In this document: one piece after another, positions 9,446 through 17,529 of the stretch | Layout of the letters: each line of letters begins with the position of its first letter | Numbering within the stretch: the first letter of the stretch is position 1 | Assembly (NCBI GenBank): GCA_024278175.1 | Contig: JAJRTS010000061.1 | Location: forward strand, 80,176-144,175 | DNA from: Gemmatimonadales bacterium | GTDB taxonomy: Bacteria; Gemmatimonadota; Glassbacteria; GWA2-58-10 | Length of the DNA: 64,000 nt | Direction of reading: 5' to 3' | Notes under the pieces: model-generated | The model's database searches: none | Seen by the model: only the letters and a program-made list of their open reading frames with translations | What the model was told of the DNA's origin: nothing | Position numbers and translations under genes: made by a program

Positions 9446-10354
9446 ATGAGATCGGGTAAAGGCTTTCTGCTCGGAGTTGCCGCCGGGCTGCTGGGTTACG
9501 AGGCGTGGCGCTGCACCAGGATTGGCTGGCGCAGCCTGAGAGTGTCTGTCGCCGATGGTGCGGCGAGAAGTTTGCCGGAGCTGAGGATTCTTCATCTCTC
9601 CGACCTTCATCTTACCGCCGGAACCAGCGGCAAGCTCGATCAGTTATCCTTCCTGCTGGAGCGGCGCTGGGATTTTGTGATGGTCAGCGGGGACCTGATA
9701 GACGACGACAGCGGAATCGAACCGGTGTGTCGTTTTCTCGGTCGTCTGGAATCCCGCTGCGGCAAGTTCGCGGTGCTGGGTAACCATGACTTTAAGTGTA
9801 TTAGGACAACTTCGTTTACTGAATGGATTTACGCACTTGTCTTCATAGTGGCTCTCAATAAAAGCCGGGGCCTGGGGCAGGCCAACGACATCGGCCGCCT
9901 GGCGCGTACTCTGACAAAAAACGGAGTTACCCTGCTGCGTAACGAAACGGCCGGGGGGACGCTGCCCGGCGGCGGCGAGTTTCAGATTTTCGGTATCGAC
10001 GATCCGGTCAGCGGCCGCGACAGGCCTGCGGAACTCTACCCCCAGGTAAATAGCGCAGCGTTGCGTTTCGTGCTCACTCACAGCCCGTCGGCTGTGGGCA
10101 AGCTGGCCCGCCTGGAGCCGGAACTCGTTTTCTGCGGCCATACACACGGCGGTCAGATCCGCTTGCCCGGACTCGGCGCGTTTGTCACCCGTAGCGATGC
10201 CGGCCGCCGCAGTTGCTCGGGGCTGGTGGAGATGGACGGTTGCAGGCTGCATATCAGTCCGGGAGTGAGCACCGGCAGACTGTTTCCGCTCAGGCTGATG
10301 GTCCGGCCGGAGGTGACCGAAATCGTGCTGAGTGTCTCTGGTTCCGCTAGTTAA
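9446..10354 (+). CDS. Membrane-anchored metallophosphoesterase (YkuE/LpxG-like)
   Basis: 302 residues. A short N-terminal hydrophobic helix (GFLLGVAAGLLGYEAW) probably anchors it to the inner membrane. The calcineurin-like metal-binding motifs follow in order: LRILHLSDLHL (DxH, ~48-58), VMVSGDLID (GD), VLGNHDF (GNHD), FVLTHSP (His) and FCGHTHGGQIRLPG (GHTHGG). All metal ligands are present. This subtype includes YkuE and the UDP-2,3-diacylglucosamine pyrophosphatase LpxG of lipid A synthesis. A lipid A role is attractive given the LPS genes nearby but is not shown by the sequence. It follows the barrel gene by 24 bases and is probably co-transcribed with it. Confidence 0.85.
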   Translation: MRSGKGFLLGVAAGLLGYEAWRCTRIGWRSLRVSVADGAARSLPELRILHLSDLHLTAGTSGKLDQLSFLLERRWDFVMVSGDLIDDDSGIEPVCRFLGRLESRCGKFAVLGNHDFKCIRTTSFTEWIYALVFIVALNKSRGLGQANDIGRLARTLTKNGVTLLRNETAGGTLPGGGEFQIFGIDDPVSGRDRPAELYPQVNSAALRFVLTHSPSAVGKLARLEPELVFCGHTHGGQIRLPGLGAFVTRSDAGRRSCSGLVEMDGCRLHISPGVSTGRLFPLRLMVRPEVTEIVLSVSGSAS

Positions 10355-10390
10355 GGATTGTACTGAAAGATTACGGAATACTACAAACTC

Positions 10391-10419
10391 TTGAAATGCA
10401 ATCTGAAATTGACTAATAT
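10391..10419 (+). promoter_or_regulatory. Sigma-70-type promoter for the HDOD gene
   Basis: TTGAAA (10391-10396), 17-base spacer, TAATAT (10414-10419), in an AT-rich patch between the metallophosphoesterase stop and the HDOD start. Confidence 0.5.
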
Positions 10420-10445
10420 AACGAGAATGTGCCGGGGGGCTTGGC

Positions 10446-11345
10446 GTGAATGTCGGGGGAACTGTCTCTTTGAAGCGGAGCTGTGTATTGCAGTCGCAAA
10501 ACGAGATTAAAAATAAGCTCAATAATGCAATAGAAAAAATGCCGAGCCTGCCGACTACTGTCGGCAAGATTATTCAGCTCGCCAACGATATCAACTCCTC
10601 GGCCAAGGACATTCTGGCCGTAATCCAGTTGGATCCGGTGGTGGCGGCCAAGGTGATGAAGTTGATCAACTCGGCCTATTACGGGATGCCCAACAAGGTG
10701 TCGCTCAAACAGGCCGTTGTCCTGCTGGGAATAAACACGATCAAGAACCTTGCCCTCTCCAGCGCGATTGTCACCCAGATGGGTAAGAACAAGATAGCGA
10801 TTAAAAGTTTTGACCAGCAAAAGTTCTGGGAGCACAGCCTGGGCACGGCGATCACTTCCAGGGTGATCTGCAAGATGCTCGGCACCGATCCCAGCGAGGT
10901 CGATGAGTTTTTTGTCGGCGGGCTGATCCACGACCTGGGAAAGGTGGTGCTGGCCCTGTCGGTGCCGATGTTGTATTCCCGGGCGTTTAAATATGGCGAG
11001 GACAACAAACTCGGCGGTCTGGCCAGCGAGAGCGAAAAAATCGGGATCAACCATGCCGAGGTAGGCAGTATGCTGGGCCGCAAGTGGTCGCTCAGCGAGT
11101 TGCTGGTCGATGCGATCCTGAACCATCACCAGCCGGTCGAGGACAGTGGACGGTTGACTTGGGTGGTCCATACGGCTAACTACTATGCCAGCGTAAACGG
11201 CTACCTTAATACCGGCGAGTACGCGGCGCCGCGAATCGATCCCGGCGCTTACGAAAAGCTGGGGCTGGAAAGGGCCAGGCTCGAGGCGGGATTTGCGGAC
11301 CTGGCCGGGGAAATCGAAAAAGCCAGCGTTTTCCTCCAATCCTGA
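10446..11345 (+). CDS. HDOD domain signalling protein
   Basis: 299 residues if started at the GTG at 10446; a TTG at 10488 behind a GGAG motif is an equally good start and removes a poorly conserved 14-residue lead. Residues ~30-230 match the HDOD (HD-related output) domain: MPSLPTTVGKIIQLAN, a proline/aspartate helix ILAVIQLDPVVAAKVMKLIN, then GLIHDLGKVVL and AEVGSMLGRKW. HDOD proteins usually act in regulation rather than catalysis, often linked to chemotaxis or second-messenger pathways. No partner domain is fused. The metallo-beta-lactamase-fold gene starts 19 bases after its stop, which suggests an operon. Confidence 0.85.
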   Translation: MNVGGTVSLKRSCVLQSQNEIKNKLNNAIEKMPSLPTTVGKIIQLANDINSSAKDILAVIQLDPVVAAKVMKLINSAYYGMPNKVSLKQAVVLLGINTIKNLALSSAIVTQMGKNKIAIKSFDQQKFWEHSLGTAITSRVICKMLGTDPSEVDEFFVGGLIHDLGKVVLALSVPMLYSRAFKYGEDNKLGGLASESEKIGINHAEVGSMLGRKWSLSELLVDAILNHHQPVEDSGRLTWVVHTANYYASVNGYLNTGEYAAPRIDPGAYEKLGLERARLEAGFADLAGEIEKASVFLQS

Positions 11346-11364
11346 AATGGGGCGGGAACTACTC

Positions 11365-12270
11365 ATGAGAATCAAGTTCTGGGGAGTCAGGGGGTCGATT
11401 CCAACTCCTGGCCCGACAACAGCCAGGTACGGCGGCAACACAACTTGCCTGCAGTTGATGCCCGACGATGGAGAAACGTTCGGTGGCGAGGTGCTCATTA
11501 TCGATGCCGGTACCGGAATCAGGGAACTGGGCCTGGAGTTGATGAAGCTGCCCAAACCGCTGAAGATTCACCTGCTTATCACCCACACCCACATGGATCA
11601 TATCAACGGTTTCCCGTTTTTTATCCCGGCCTTTATTCCTGGTACGGAAATAGATATCTACGGCCCACTGCATTATGAGAAACGGCTGGAGGAGATTTTC
11701 GCCGGCCAGATGGATTACAGCTATTTCCCCATTTCCGCAGCCCAGTTGGCGGCCGGCTTGAACTACCACGAGCTCAACGAGGGAGAGTTCGAGATCGGTC
11801 CGCTCAAGATACAGACACATTATATGAACCATCCCGTGCTCACACTGGGATACAGGGTCAGCGACGGGACGAGCACTGTCCTGTTCACCGGTGACCACGA
11901 GCAGTATTTCGATATAATGGGTGACGAGTCCTCCGGCGATGACGAGGAAGAGGACGACGTCAAGGCGATTGTGGAGCAGCAGAGCCAAAGGCTGATCGCT
12001 TTCTTCCGCGATGTCGACCTGCTGGTCTGCGACGCCGCCTATACGCCCGGGGAATACGAAACCCATCGCGGCTGGGGCCACTCAAGCACGGACCACGCTG
12101 TCGACTGGGCAATCGAGGCCGGGGTGAAAACTCTGGTGCTGTTCCATCACGAACCGGTCCACAGCGACGAGCAGCTGGATGAGATGGAAGCCTATGCGCG
12201 CAAGCGTGCCCGGGACAAAGGCGCGGCGCTGAATATTCATACCGCGACCGAGAAAATAATATTCAGTTGA
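11365..12270 (+). CDS. Metallo-beta-lactamase-fold hydrolase
   Basis: 301 residues from ATG 11365, chosen because the family typically begins MRIKFWGVRGSIPTPGP as here. The metal-binding motif THTHMDHINGFP (~75-86) gives HxHxDH, and further ligands are expected in LFTGDHEQY (~175) and in the C-terminal LVLFHHEPVHSD. A serine/acid-rich loop (DESSGDDEEEDD) is inserted after the GDHE motif. Proteins of this type are often encoded beside HDOD or response-regulator genes and have been annotated as phosphodiesterases or PhnP-like enzymes. The substrate is unknown. It follows the HDOD gene by 19 bases, consistent with a shared signalling role. Confidence 0.82.
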   Translation: MRIKFWGVRGSIPTPGPTTARYGGNTTCLQLMPDDGETFGGEVLIIDAGTGIRELGLELMKLPKPLKIHLLITHTHMDHINGFPFFIPAFIPGTEIDIYGPLHYEKRLEEIFAGQMDYSYFPISAAQLAAGLNYHELNEGEFEIGPLKIQTHYMNHPVLTLGYRVSDGTSTVLFTGDHEQYFDIMGDESSGDDEEEDDVKAIVEQQSQRLIAFFRDVDLLVCDAAYTPGEYETHRGWGHSSTDHAVDWAIEAGVKTLVLFHHEPVHSDEQLDEMEAYARKRARDKGAALNIHTATEKIIFS

Positions 12271-12349
12271 TCCGCTCGCTCGCACCTGCGGCAGTGCTGC
12301 TATCGAGTGCCGCTGGTTCACTCACTATGCTGCTGGTGGGGGCCGGTTA

Positions 12350-13501
12350 ATGCCCCGCCTGGATGCCATTGACGATATGCTTAAAGTTCCGGTTCCTCTG
12401 GGCCACAGGCCCGATCTCTCCTACGATATCCTGATCGAACAGGGATTGCTCGGTAATACCGCCGCCGTGCTGAAAGAAAAATTCCACGGCCGCTCCCTGG
12501 CCCTGATCTCCGACAGCAATGTGGCTGACCTCTATGGCGGCAAGTTGCTCTCGGGCCTGCGTGGCAGGGACTTCCGCTTTGTTGAGTTGATTCCATTCGC
12601 CGCCGGCGAGGCCAGCAAGTGCCGCCGGGTTAAGGCGGAAATCGAGGACAAGCTGTTCGGCTCCGGGATGGCCCGCGACACCCTGGTGGTGGCTCTGGGC
12701 GGTGGCGTGACCGGCGATCTGGCCGGGTTTGTGGCCGCCACGTTCAACCGCGGCGTGCCGCTGGTGCAGGTCCCTACCAGCCTGCTGGCGATGGCTGACA
12801 GCAGTATCGGCGGCAAGGTGGGGATTGATGTGCCCTGGGGAAAAAATCTGCTGGGAGCGTTCCACCAGCCTTCGCTGGTGCTGATCGACCCGGCGCTGCT
12901 CGCTACCCTGCCGGAGCGGGAACTTCGCAGCGGAATGGCCGAGGTGGTCAAGCACGGGGTAATCCGCGATGCGGAGTTGTTCGGTTTTATCGAGGAAAAT
13001 CTGGAGCGCATACTGAAGCGCGAACCGGACCTGCTGGCCGAGCTGGTGGCGCGTAACTGCCGGATCAAGGCCGAGGTGGTCAGTCTCGATGAGCGCGAGA
13101 ACAACCTGAGACAGATCCTGAATTTCGGTCATACGCTGGGACATGCGGTCGAATCGTTTACCGGTTTCGACTGGCTCCACGGCGAGGCGGTGGCTCTGGG
13201 CATGGTAGCCGAGGCCGCTCTGGCGGTGAATCTCGGCCTGATGGCCCCGGAAGTCCCGGACCGGATCGCCGCGCTGTTGAGCCGGATTGGCCTGCCCGTG
13301 GAGCTCGGTCCGCTCGCTGCTCCGGCGGAGGAGCTGGTGGAACTGACCCGGTTGGATAAGAAAGCCCGCTCCGGTAAGGCCCGTTACGCGCTGGCGAGCC
13401 GGATCGGCGCCATGGCTACCGATAAGTCCGGCGGCTACGGGATCGAGGCCGCTGAGGCCGATGTGCGCCGGGTGCTGGTCAAACTGGGTGCAAGGAGCTG
13501 A
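12350..13501 (+). CDS. aroB: 3-dehydroquinate synthase
   Basis: 383 residues. Converts DAHP to 3-dehydroquinate, the second step of the shikimate pathway, in the cytoplasm with NAD and a divalent metal. Diagnostic blocks are the nucleotide loop ALGGGVTGDLAGFVAATF (~116-133), VQVPTSLLAMADSSIGGKVG, LRSGMAEVVKHGVI with metal-ligand Glu, and the two His regions FGHTLGHAVES and LHGEAVALGM. The N-terminal ~15 residues are not conserved, so an ATG at 12377 is an alternative start. The KaiC-like gene follows after 17 bases. No other aro gene is in the window. Confidence 0.95.
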   Translation: MPRLDAIDDMLKVPVPLGHRPDLSYDILIEQGLLGNTAAVLKEKFHGRSLALISDSNVADLYGGKLLSGLRGRDFRFVELIPFAAGEASKCRRVKAEIEDKLFGSGMARDTLVVALGGGVTGDLAGFVAATFNRGVPLVQVPTSLLAMADSSIGGKVGIDVPWGKNLLGAFHQPSLVLIDPALLATLPERELRSGMAEVVKHGVIRDAELFGFIEENLERILKREPDLLAELVARNCRIKAEVVSLDERENNLRQILNFGHTLGHAVESFTGFDWLHGEAVALGMVAEAALAVNLGLMAPEVPDRIAALLSRIGLPVELGPLAAPAEELVELTRLDKKARSGKARYALASRIGAMATDKSGGYGIEAAEADVRRVLVKLGARS

Positions 13502-13518
13502 CAGCCAGGGAGTTGACG

Positions 13519-15078
13519 ATGGCGGTTGATCTGATCAAAACAGGCACAGAGGGGCTGGATCAGATTTTTTTCGGCGGGATAATTCCCGACAACAGCATGC
13601 TGGTGGAAGGTTCTCCCGGAGCGGGTAAAACCACGCTGGGACTGCAATATATCTACCACGGAGCCGTGAATTTCGGCCAGCCGGGGATAATTATCACCTT
13701 CGAGGAACAGCCGGAAAAACTCTACCGCGACGCCCTGGCGTTCGGCTGGGACCTTCGCCGGCTGGAATCGCGCAACCTGTTGCGGATTATCCCGTCCTCG
13801 CCGGAGGCGGTGCGCGACATGCTGCTCAAGCCTGAAAGTGGCTTTACCCGCATCTCCCGCAGTATCGGCGCCAACCGCGTGATGGTCGATTCGATTACTC
13901 ATTTCCGCCGTCTGACAGAGAACACACTGCAGTTACGCGTTCTGCTCAACAAGTTTATCACCGGCCTGATGAAGCTCACCAACAGCGCGGTGCTGATCAA
14001 GGAGATCGAAACCACCGAGCGCGAGGGCGCCAATATCGAGGAGTACATTGTCGATACGGTGGTGCGGCTCTCCTACGAGCAGCTCGGCCGCCAGCGCCGC
14101 GAGCGCTACCTGGAGGTGATCAAGTCGCGCGGCCAGAAACACCTTTCCGGCAAGCATACTCTTCGTTTCAACGACACGGGTCTGGTGGTCTATCCGGTCT
14201 GTGGAGCGCTCAATGGTCTGGAGCGCCGGGACAGAAAAACAGGCCCGGCCAAGCGCGCGCGCAAGAAAGTGTCCACCGGAATCGAGGGGCTGGACCAGCT
14301 GTGCCACGGCGGGTTGCCGGCGGGCAGTTCGAGCGTGGTGGCCGGCAGCAGTGGAACCGGTAAATCAGTGCTGGCCGCGCAGTTTATGCACGATGGTCTC
14401 AAGGCTGGTGAAAAGGTGCTGCTGGTCCGTTTCGGCACGGACCGGGACGAGGCGCTCGAGAGCACCGGTTTGTTCTATCCCCGGCTGGCTAAATACACGA
14501 GGGACGGTGAGCTGGAAGTGCTGTTCCGCAGCACCCACGAGCTGGCCCCCGACGAGCTGCTCTACGAACTCAAGGGCGTGCTGGCAAAGCATAAGCCCGG
14601 CCGCCTGGTGGTTGACAGCCTCTCGCAGTTGATGGCCGGTGTGGACGACGAGGAATACACGGTCGATTACCTGGGCGCGCTGCTCAGGTTGTTCGCCCAT
14701 CACGGGGCCACCAGTGTCTTCACGTTCGAGATGGATAAGATGTTCGGCCCGCTGGAAATCGACAGCCGCCGCACCCTGGGCCTGTTCGATAACCTGGTCC
14801 TGCTGCGCTATGTGGAGCTGGAGGGTGAAATTCGCCGGGCGGTGACTATCCTCAAGATGCGCGGCGGCGACCACGACAAGGCGATCCAGGAGTATGTAAT
14901 CGGCGCCGGGGGTATTGAGGTCAGGCGCAAGTTCGAGCAGGCGGTGGACGTGATGGGCGGCGGCGCTGCGGCAGCCGGCGGCCCGGACCGTCTGGAGCTG
15001 AAGGATATTCTGGAGGACGCCACCCGCTGGGCGCAGGCGACTCGCAGGATGCGCGAAAAACGCGGCGGCGGGCTCTAG
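13519..15078 (+). CDS. Double-domain KaiC-like RecA-superfamily ATPase
   Basis: 519 residues from ATG 13519; a TTG two codons earlier is also open, but the ATG is better spaced. Two KaiC/RadA-like ATPase domains are arranged in tandem: Walker A GSPGAGKTTLG (31-41) with acidic FEEQPEKLYRDA in the first, and GSSGTGKSVLA (~276-286) in the second. Walker B-like RVMVDSITHF and RLVVDSLSQL follow in each domain. This is the architecture of cyanobacterial KaiC and of many KaiC-like proteins in non-photosynthetic bacteria used in signalling. No kaiA or kaiB is nearby. I do not see the C-terminal Ser/Thr pair of true clock KaiC, so clock function should not be assumed. Confidence 0.85.
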   Translation: MAVDLIKTGTEGLDQIFFGGIIPDNSMLVEGSPGAGKTTLGLQYIYHGAVNFGQPGIIITFEEQPEKLYRDALAFGWDLRRLESRNLLRIIPSSPEAVRDMLLKPESGFTRISRSIGANRVMVDSITHFRRLTENTLQLRVLLNKFITGLMKLTNSAVLIKEIETTEREGANIEEYIVDTVVRLSYEQLGRQRRERYLEVIKSRGQKHLSGKHTLRFNDTGLVVYPVCGALNGLERRDRKTGPAKRARKKVSTGIEGLDQLCHGGLPAGSSSVVAGSSGTGKSVLAAQFMHDGLKAGEKVLLVRFGTDRDEALESTGLFYPRLAKYTRDGELEVLFRSTHELAPDELLYELKGVLAKHKPGRLVVDSLSQLMAGVDDEEYTVDYLGALLRLFAHHGATSVFTFEMDKMFGPLEIDSRRTLGLFDNLVLLRYVELEGEIRRAVTILKMRGGDHDKAIQEYVIGAGGIEVRRKFEQAVDVMGGGAAAAGGPDRLELKDILEDATRWAQATRRMREKRGGGL

Positions 15079-15120
15079 GGCAACGGCGGGTCTCCGGCAA
15101 TAACCTAGTGGGGAAATACG

Positions 15121-16071
15121 ATGGACAGGCGAACATTCGTGCTCTCGGCGGCCGCCGGGATTGCCTCGGTGGGGCTGGCGCGGGGCGGGGTGGAACCGCG
15201 GGTGGGAAAATCGTTCCGGCTGGAGCTAGGCCACCAGTTACCCGATCCGTTCTGTATCCGCTGGCAGGGAGCCTGGTATCTTACCGGCACCCACAGCACC
15301 CGCCGCCCGCCTGGCGGCCCGGTCTATGACATGTACCGCTCCACGGACCTTCGCTCGTGGACCCCTCTCGGCCCCGTTCTGCGGTTTCCGGACTACGAGG
15401 GCAGTGACAGGGCCAATTTCTGGGCGCCGGAGCTGCTGGCGCACGACGGGAAATTCTACCTCTATTACACGGCGGACTCAAACAGGGACCCTTACAGGCG
15501 CTACGTCCGTCTGGCCGTGGCCGGCAGGATCGAGGGGCCCTACCGTGACCGGGGCATCAGAATGACCGCACAGCCCTCGATTGACGCCAACCCGAACTGG
15601 ACCGTCGGCGGCGAGGGCTGGATGTTTTTTACCGGCAACGAGGGCAACGAGCATGTGGGCCAGGTACTGGTCGACAGGCTGATCTCCCCGGGCCAGCCGG
15701 CCGGAGAGGCGCGCAGGGTGTTTCCCGATGAGACCGTACCGTGGGAGGAAGGAGCTTACCTACTGCCCCACGATGGCCGTTTTTACCTGTTTACCAGCAT
15801 GGGCAACTGGCGCGACGGTAGCTACCACGTGCTGCTCTCGGTGGCGTCCAGGCCCGGCGGGCCGTTCGTGCGGCTGACCGCTGGCGGTTCTCCGCTGGTG
15901 ATCCTTCGCTCCCACGCAGGCATGCTGGGGCCTGGGCACAACAGCGTATTCGAGGGACCGGGCGGAGTGCCTTATATCTGTTTCCACGCCTGGGACCAGC
16001 AGCACACGGGCCGTTATCCTTATGTCGCCCCGCTGAGATTTGAAGGCGGGCGATTCCACGTGGAACTTTGA
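15121..16071 (+). CDS. GH43-like glycoside hydrolase, secreted
   Basis: 316 residues. Starts MDRRTFVLSAAAGIASVGLA, a short Tat-like or Sec signal with twin arginine. The rest reads as a five-bladed propeller of the GH43/GH32/GH62 type: PDPFCIRW (candidate catalytic base Asp42), NFWAPELL (~99-106), SIDANPNW (candidate pKa-modulating Asp156) and VPWEEGAYLL (candidate acid Glu210 or 211). Repeats of the form DGKFYLYYTAD and DGRFYLFTS support blade structure. GH43 enzymes act on arabinan or xylan side chains; the substrate here cannot be set. It is the only carbohydrate-active gene in the segment and has no transporter beside it. Confidence 0.75.
   Translation: MDRRTFVLSAAAGIASVGLARGGVEPRVGKSFRLELGHQLPDPFCIRWQGAWYLTGTHSTRRPPGGPVYDMYRSTDLRSWTPLGPVLRFPDYEGSDRANFWAPELLAHDGKFYLYYTADSNRDPYRRYVRLAVAGRIEGPYRDRGIRMTAQPSIDANPNWTVGGEGWMFFTGNEGNEHVGQVLVDRLISPGQPAGEARRVFPDETVPWEEGAYLLPHDGRFYLFTSMGNWRDGSYHVLLSVASRPGGPFVRLTAGGSPLVILRSHAGMLGPGHNSVFEGPGGVPYICFHAWDQQHTGRYPYVAPLRFEGGRFHVEL
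16052..16067. promoter_or_regulatory. Possible parS-like centromere site
   Basis: A perfect 12-base palindrome TTCCACGTGGAA (16054-16065) lies in the last codons of the GH43-like gene. Against the bacterial parS consensus TGTTYCACGTGRAACA, 13 of 16 positions agree, with mismatches only at the outer bases. parAB are ~30 kb away. It may be chance within coding sequence. Confidence 0.3.
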
Positions 16072-16097
16072 ACCACAAGTAATCCCGGAGGAACGCA

Positions 16098-17519
16098 CTG
16101 GACAAGGAACTCCAGGAATATATCCGCCGCGTGGCCAACACGGTGACCAAGCTGGAAATACTTTCGTATTTCCAGCGGCATCCGTTCGCGATGGACAAGG
16201 CGGAGGGGGTTGCCGGCTGGCTCAACCGCCCGGCTGTCGATCTGACGCTAGATCTGCGGGAACTCTCCGCCGCCGGCGCGGTAATCTGCGACAGCAGCGA
16301 CGACAGCCCTGTCTACAGCTATGACCCCGAGGGCGAGTCCGCCGCCCTGTCTGCCAGGGCGGTGGAGGCGTTCAACCTGACCCGCGAGACGGTTTACGAG
16401 GAGGTGCTGGCCCGTGAGCGGGAGCAGCAGGATATGCGCCGCCAGTATCAACGGCTGCTCGATACCGAAAAAGGCAAAACGGAAACGATCCTCAACTCCC
16501 TGGCCGAGGCGGTGGTTGTTACGGATCGCAGCCAGCGGGTTGTGCTGGCAAACGAGCCGTTCCTGGCTGTGTTCGCAGGGCAGCGGCAAAAAAACCGGTT
16601 CGTTGCCGGGATGGAACTGGGGGAGCTGGTTGAAGATGAAGACGTGGCCGGAGCGATAGATAATGCCGCCAACGGGGATGACGGCGAGGTTGAGTGCCAG
16701 ATAGGGGAACGGGTGTTCGTGGTGGTGGCGCGGCCGGTCACCGACGGGAAAGGGCGGGTGATAGAGGACGGGCAGGGGCTGCCGGTGGCCACTGTTACCG
16801 TGTTCCGTGATGTCAGCCGCGAGCGCGAGATGGAGCGGATGCGCGAGGATTTTATGCACATGCTCAGCCACGATCTGAAAAACCCGCTGGGGATAATCTA
16901 CGGCAGCTCCACGCTTGTACTCGATGGTAAGCTGGGGCTGGTTAACGGGAAACAAAGCAAGCTGCTGGGCAACGTGGTCAAGTGCTGCAGCCAGATGGAA
17001 AGTCTGATCGAGGATTTCCTTACCCTGAGCCGTCTGGAGGCGGGCCAGCTGGTGCTGAATATTCAAAGCCTTGAGCTGGGCTCGCTGGTGGAAAGCGTGG
17101 TGGAGCTGGCACGCTCCCAGTTCGAGCAGCATGAGCTTACGGGGCTGTATCATCCCTGTGCGGAAAAGCTGGCAGTGCGGGCGGACCAGGTTCAGCTCGA
17201 ACGGGTGGTGAGCAACCTGGTGGGTAACGCGGTCAAGTACAACCGTCAGGGTGGCCGCGTGGATGTGCATTGCAGCCGCGATGGCGATTCGGCGCGGGTG
17301 GTAGTGGCCGATACCGGCCTGGGTATCCCGGCCTCCGAGCTTGCCAGCGTGTTCGACAAGTTCAGACGCAGCGCCGTGGTGGAGCGGATGAAAGGCAGCG
17401 GGCTGGGCCTGACTATCTGCCGCGACCTGGTCGAGTCCATGGATGGGACGATCGGAGTAGACAGTATCGAGGGCCAGGGCAGCCGGTTCTATTTCACCTT
17501 GCCGCTTGCAGCGGAGTGA
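16098..17519 (+). CDS. PAS-containing sensor histidine kinase
   Basis: 473 residues if started at the CTG at 16098, which has an ideal GGAGG six bases upstream and a stop just before it; the first conventional start (GTG 16131) has no ribosome site and removes 11 helical residues. Order: winged-helix-like N-terminus (LEILSYFQRHPF), coiled linker ~100-125, PAS domain ~125-235, HisKA with phospho-acceptor His in MLSHDLKNPLG (~258), and an ATP-binding domain with NLVGNAVKYN, VADTGLGIP and GSGLGLTI. No transmembrane helix is seen, so it is a cytoplasmic sensor. No response regulator gene adjoins it; its partner must lie elsewhere. It ends 10 bases from a convergent gene. Confidence 0.88.
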   Translation: MDKELQEYIRRVANTVTKLEILSYFQRHPFAMDKAEGVAGWLNRPAVDLTLDLRELSAAGAVICDSSDDSPVYSYDPEGESAALSARAVEAFNLTRETVYEEVLAREREQQDMRRQYQRLLDTEKGKTETILNSLAEAVVVTDRSQRVVLANEPFLAVFAGQRQKNRFVAGMELGELVEDEDVAGAIDNAANGDDGEVECQIGERVFVVVARPVTDGKGRVIEDGQGLPVATVTVFRDVSREREMERMREDFMHMLSHDLKNPLGIIYGSSTLVLDGKLGLVNGKQSKLLGNVVKCCSQMESLIEDFLTLSRLEAGQLVLNIQSLELGSLVESVVELARSQFEQHELTGLYHPCAEKLAVRADQVQLERVVSNLVGNAVKYNRQGGRVDVHCSRDGDSARVVVADTGLGIPASELASVFDKFRRSAVVERMKGSGLGLTICRDLVESMDGTIGVDSIEGQGSRFYFTLPLAAE

Positions 17520-17529
17520 CAGCCGCTAT

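Noticed and set aside
8222..9610. 462-codon minus-strand frame
   Set aside because: Antisense of the barrel gene, which has a signal peptide, ribosome site and typical C-terminal strand.
13519..15078. True circadian clock KaiC
   Set aside because: Two ATPase domains fit, but no kaiA/kaiB nearby and the C-terminal autophosphorylation pair was not identified.
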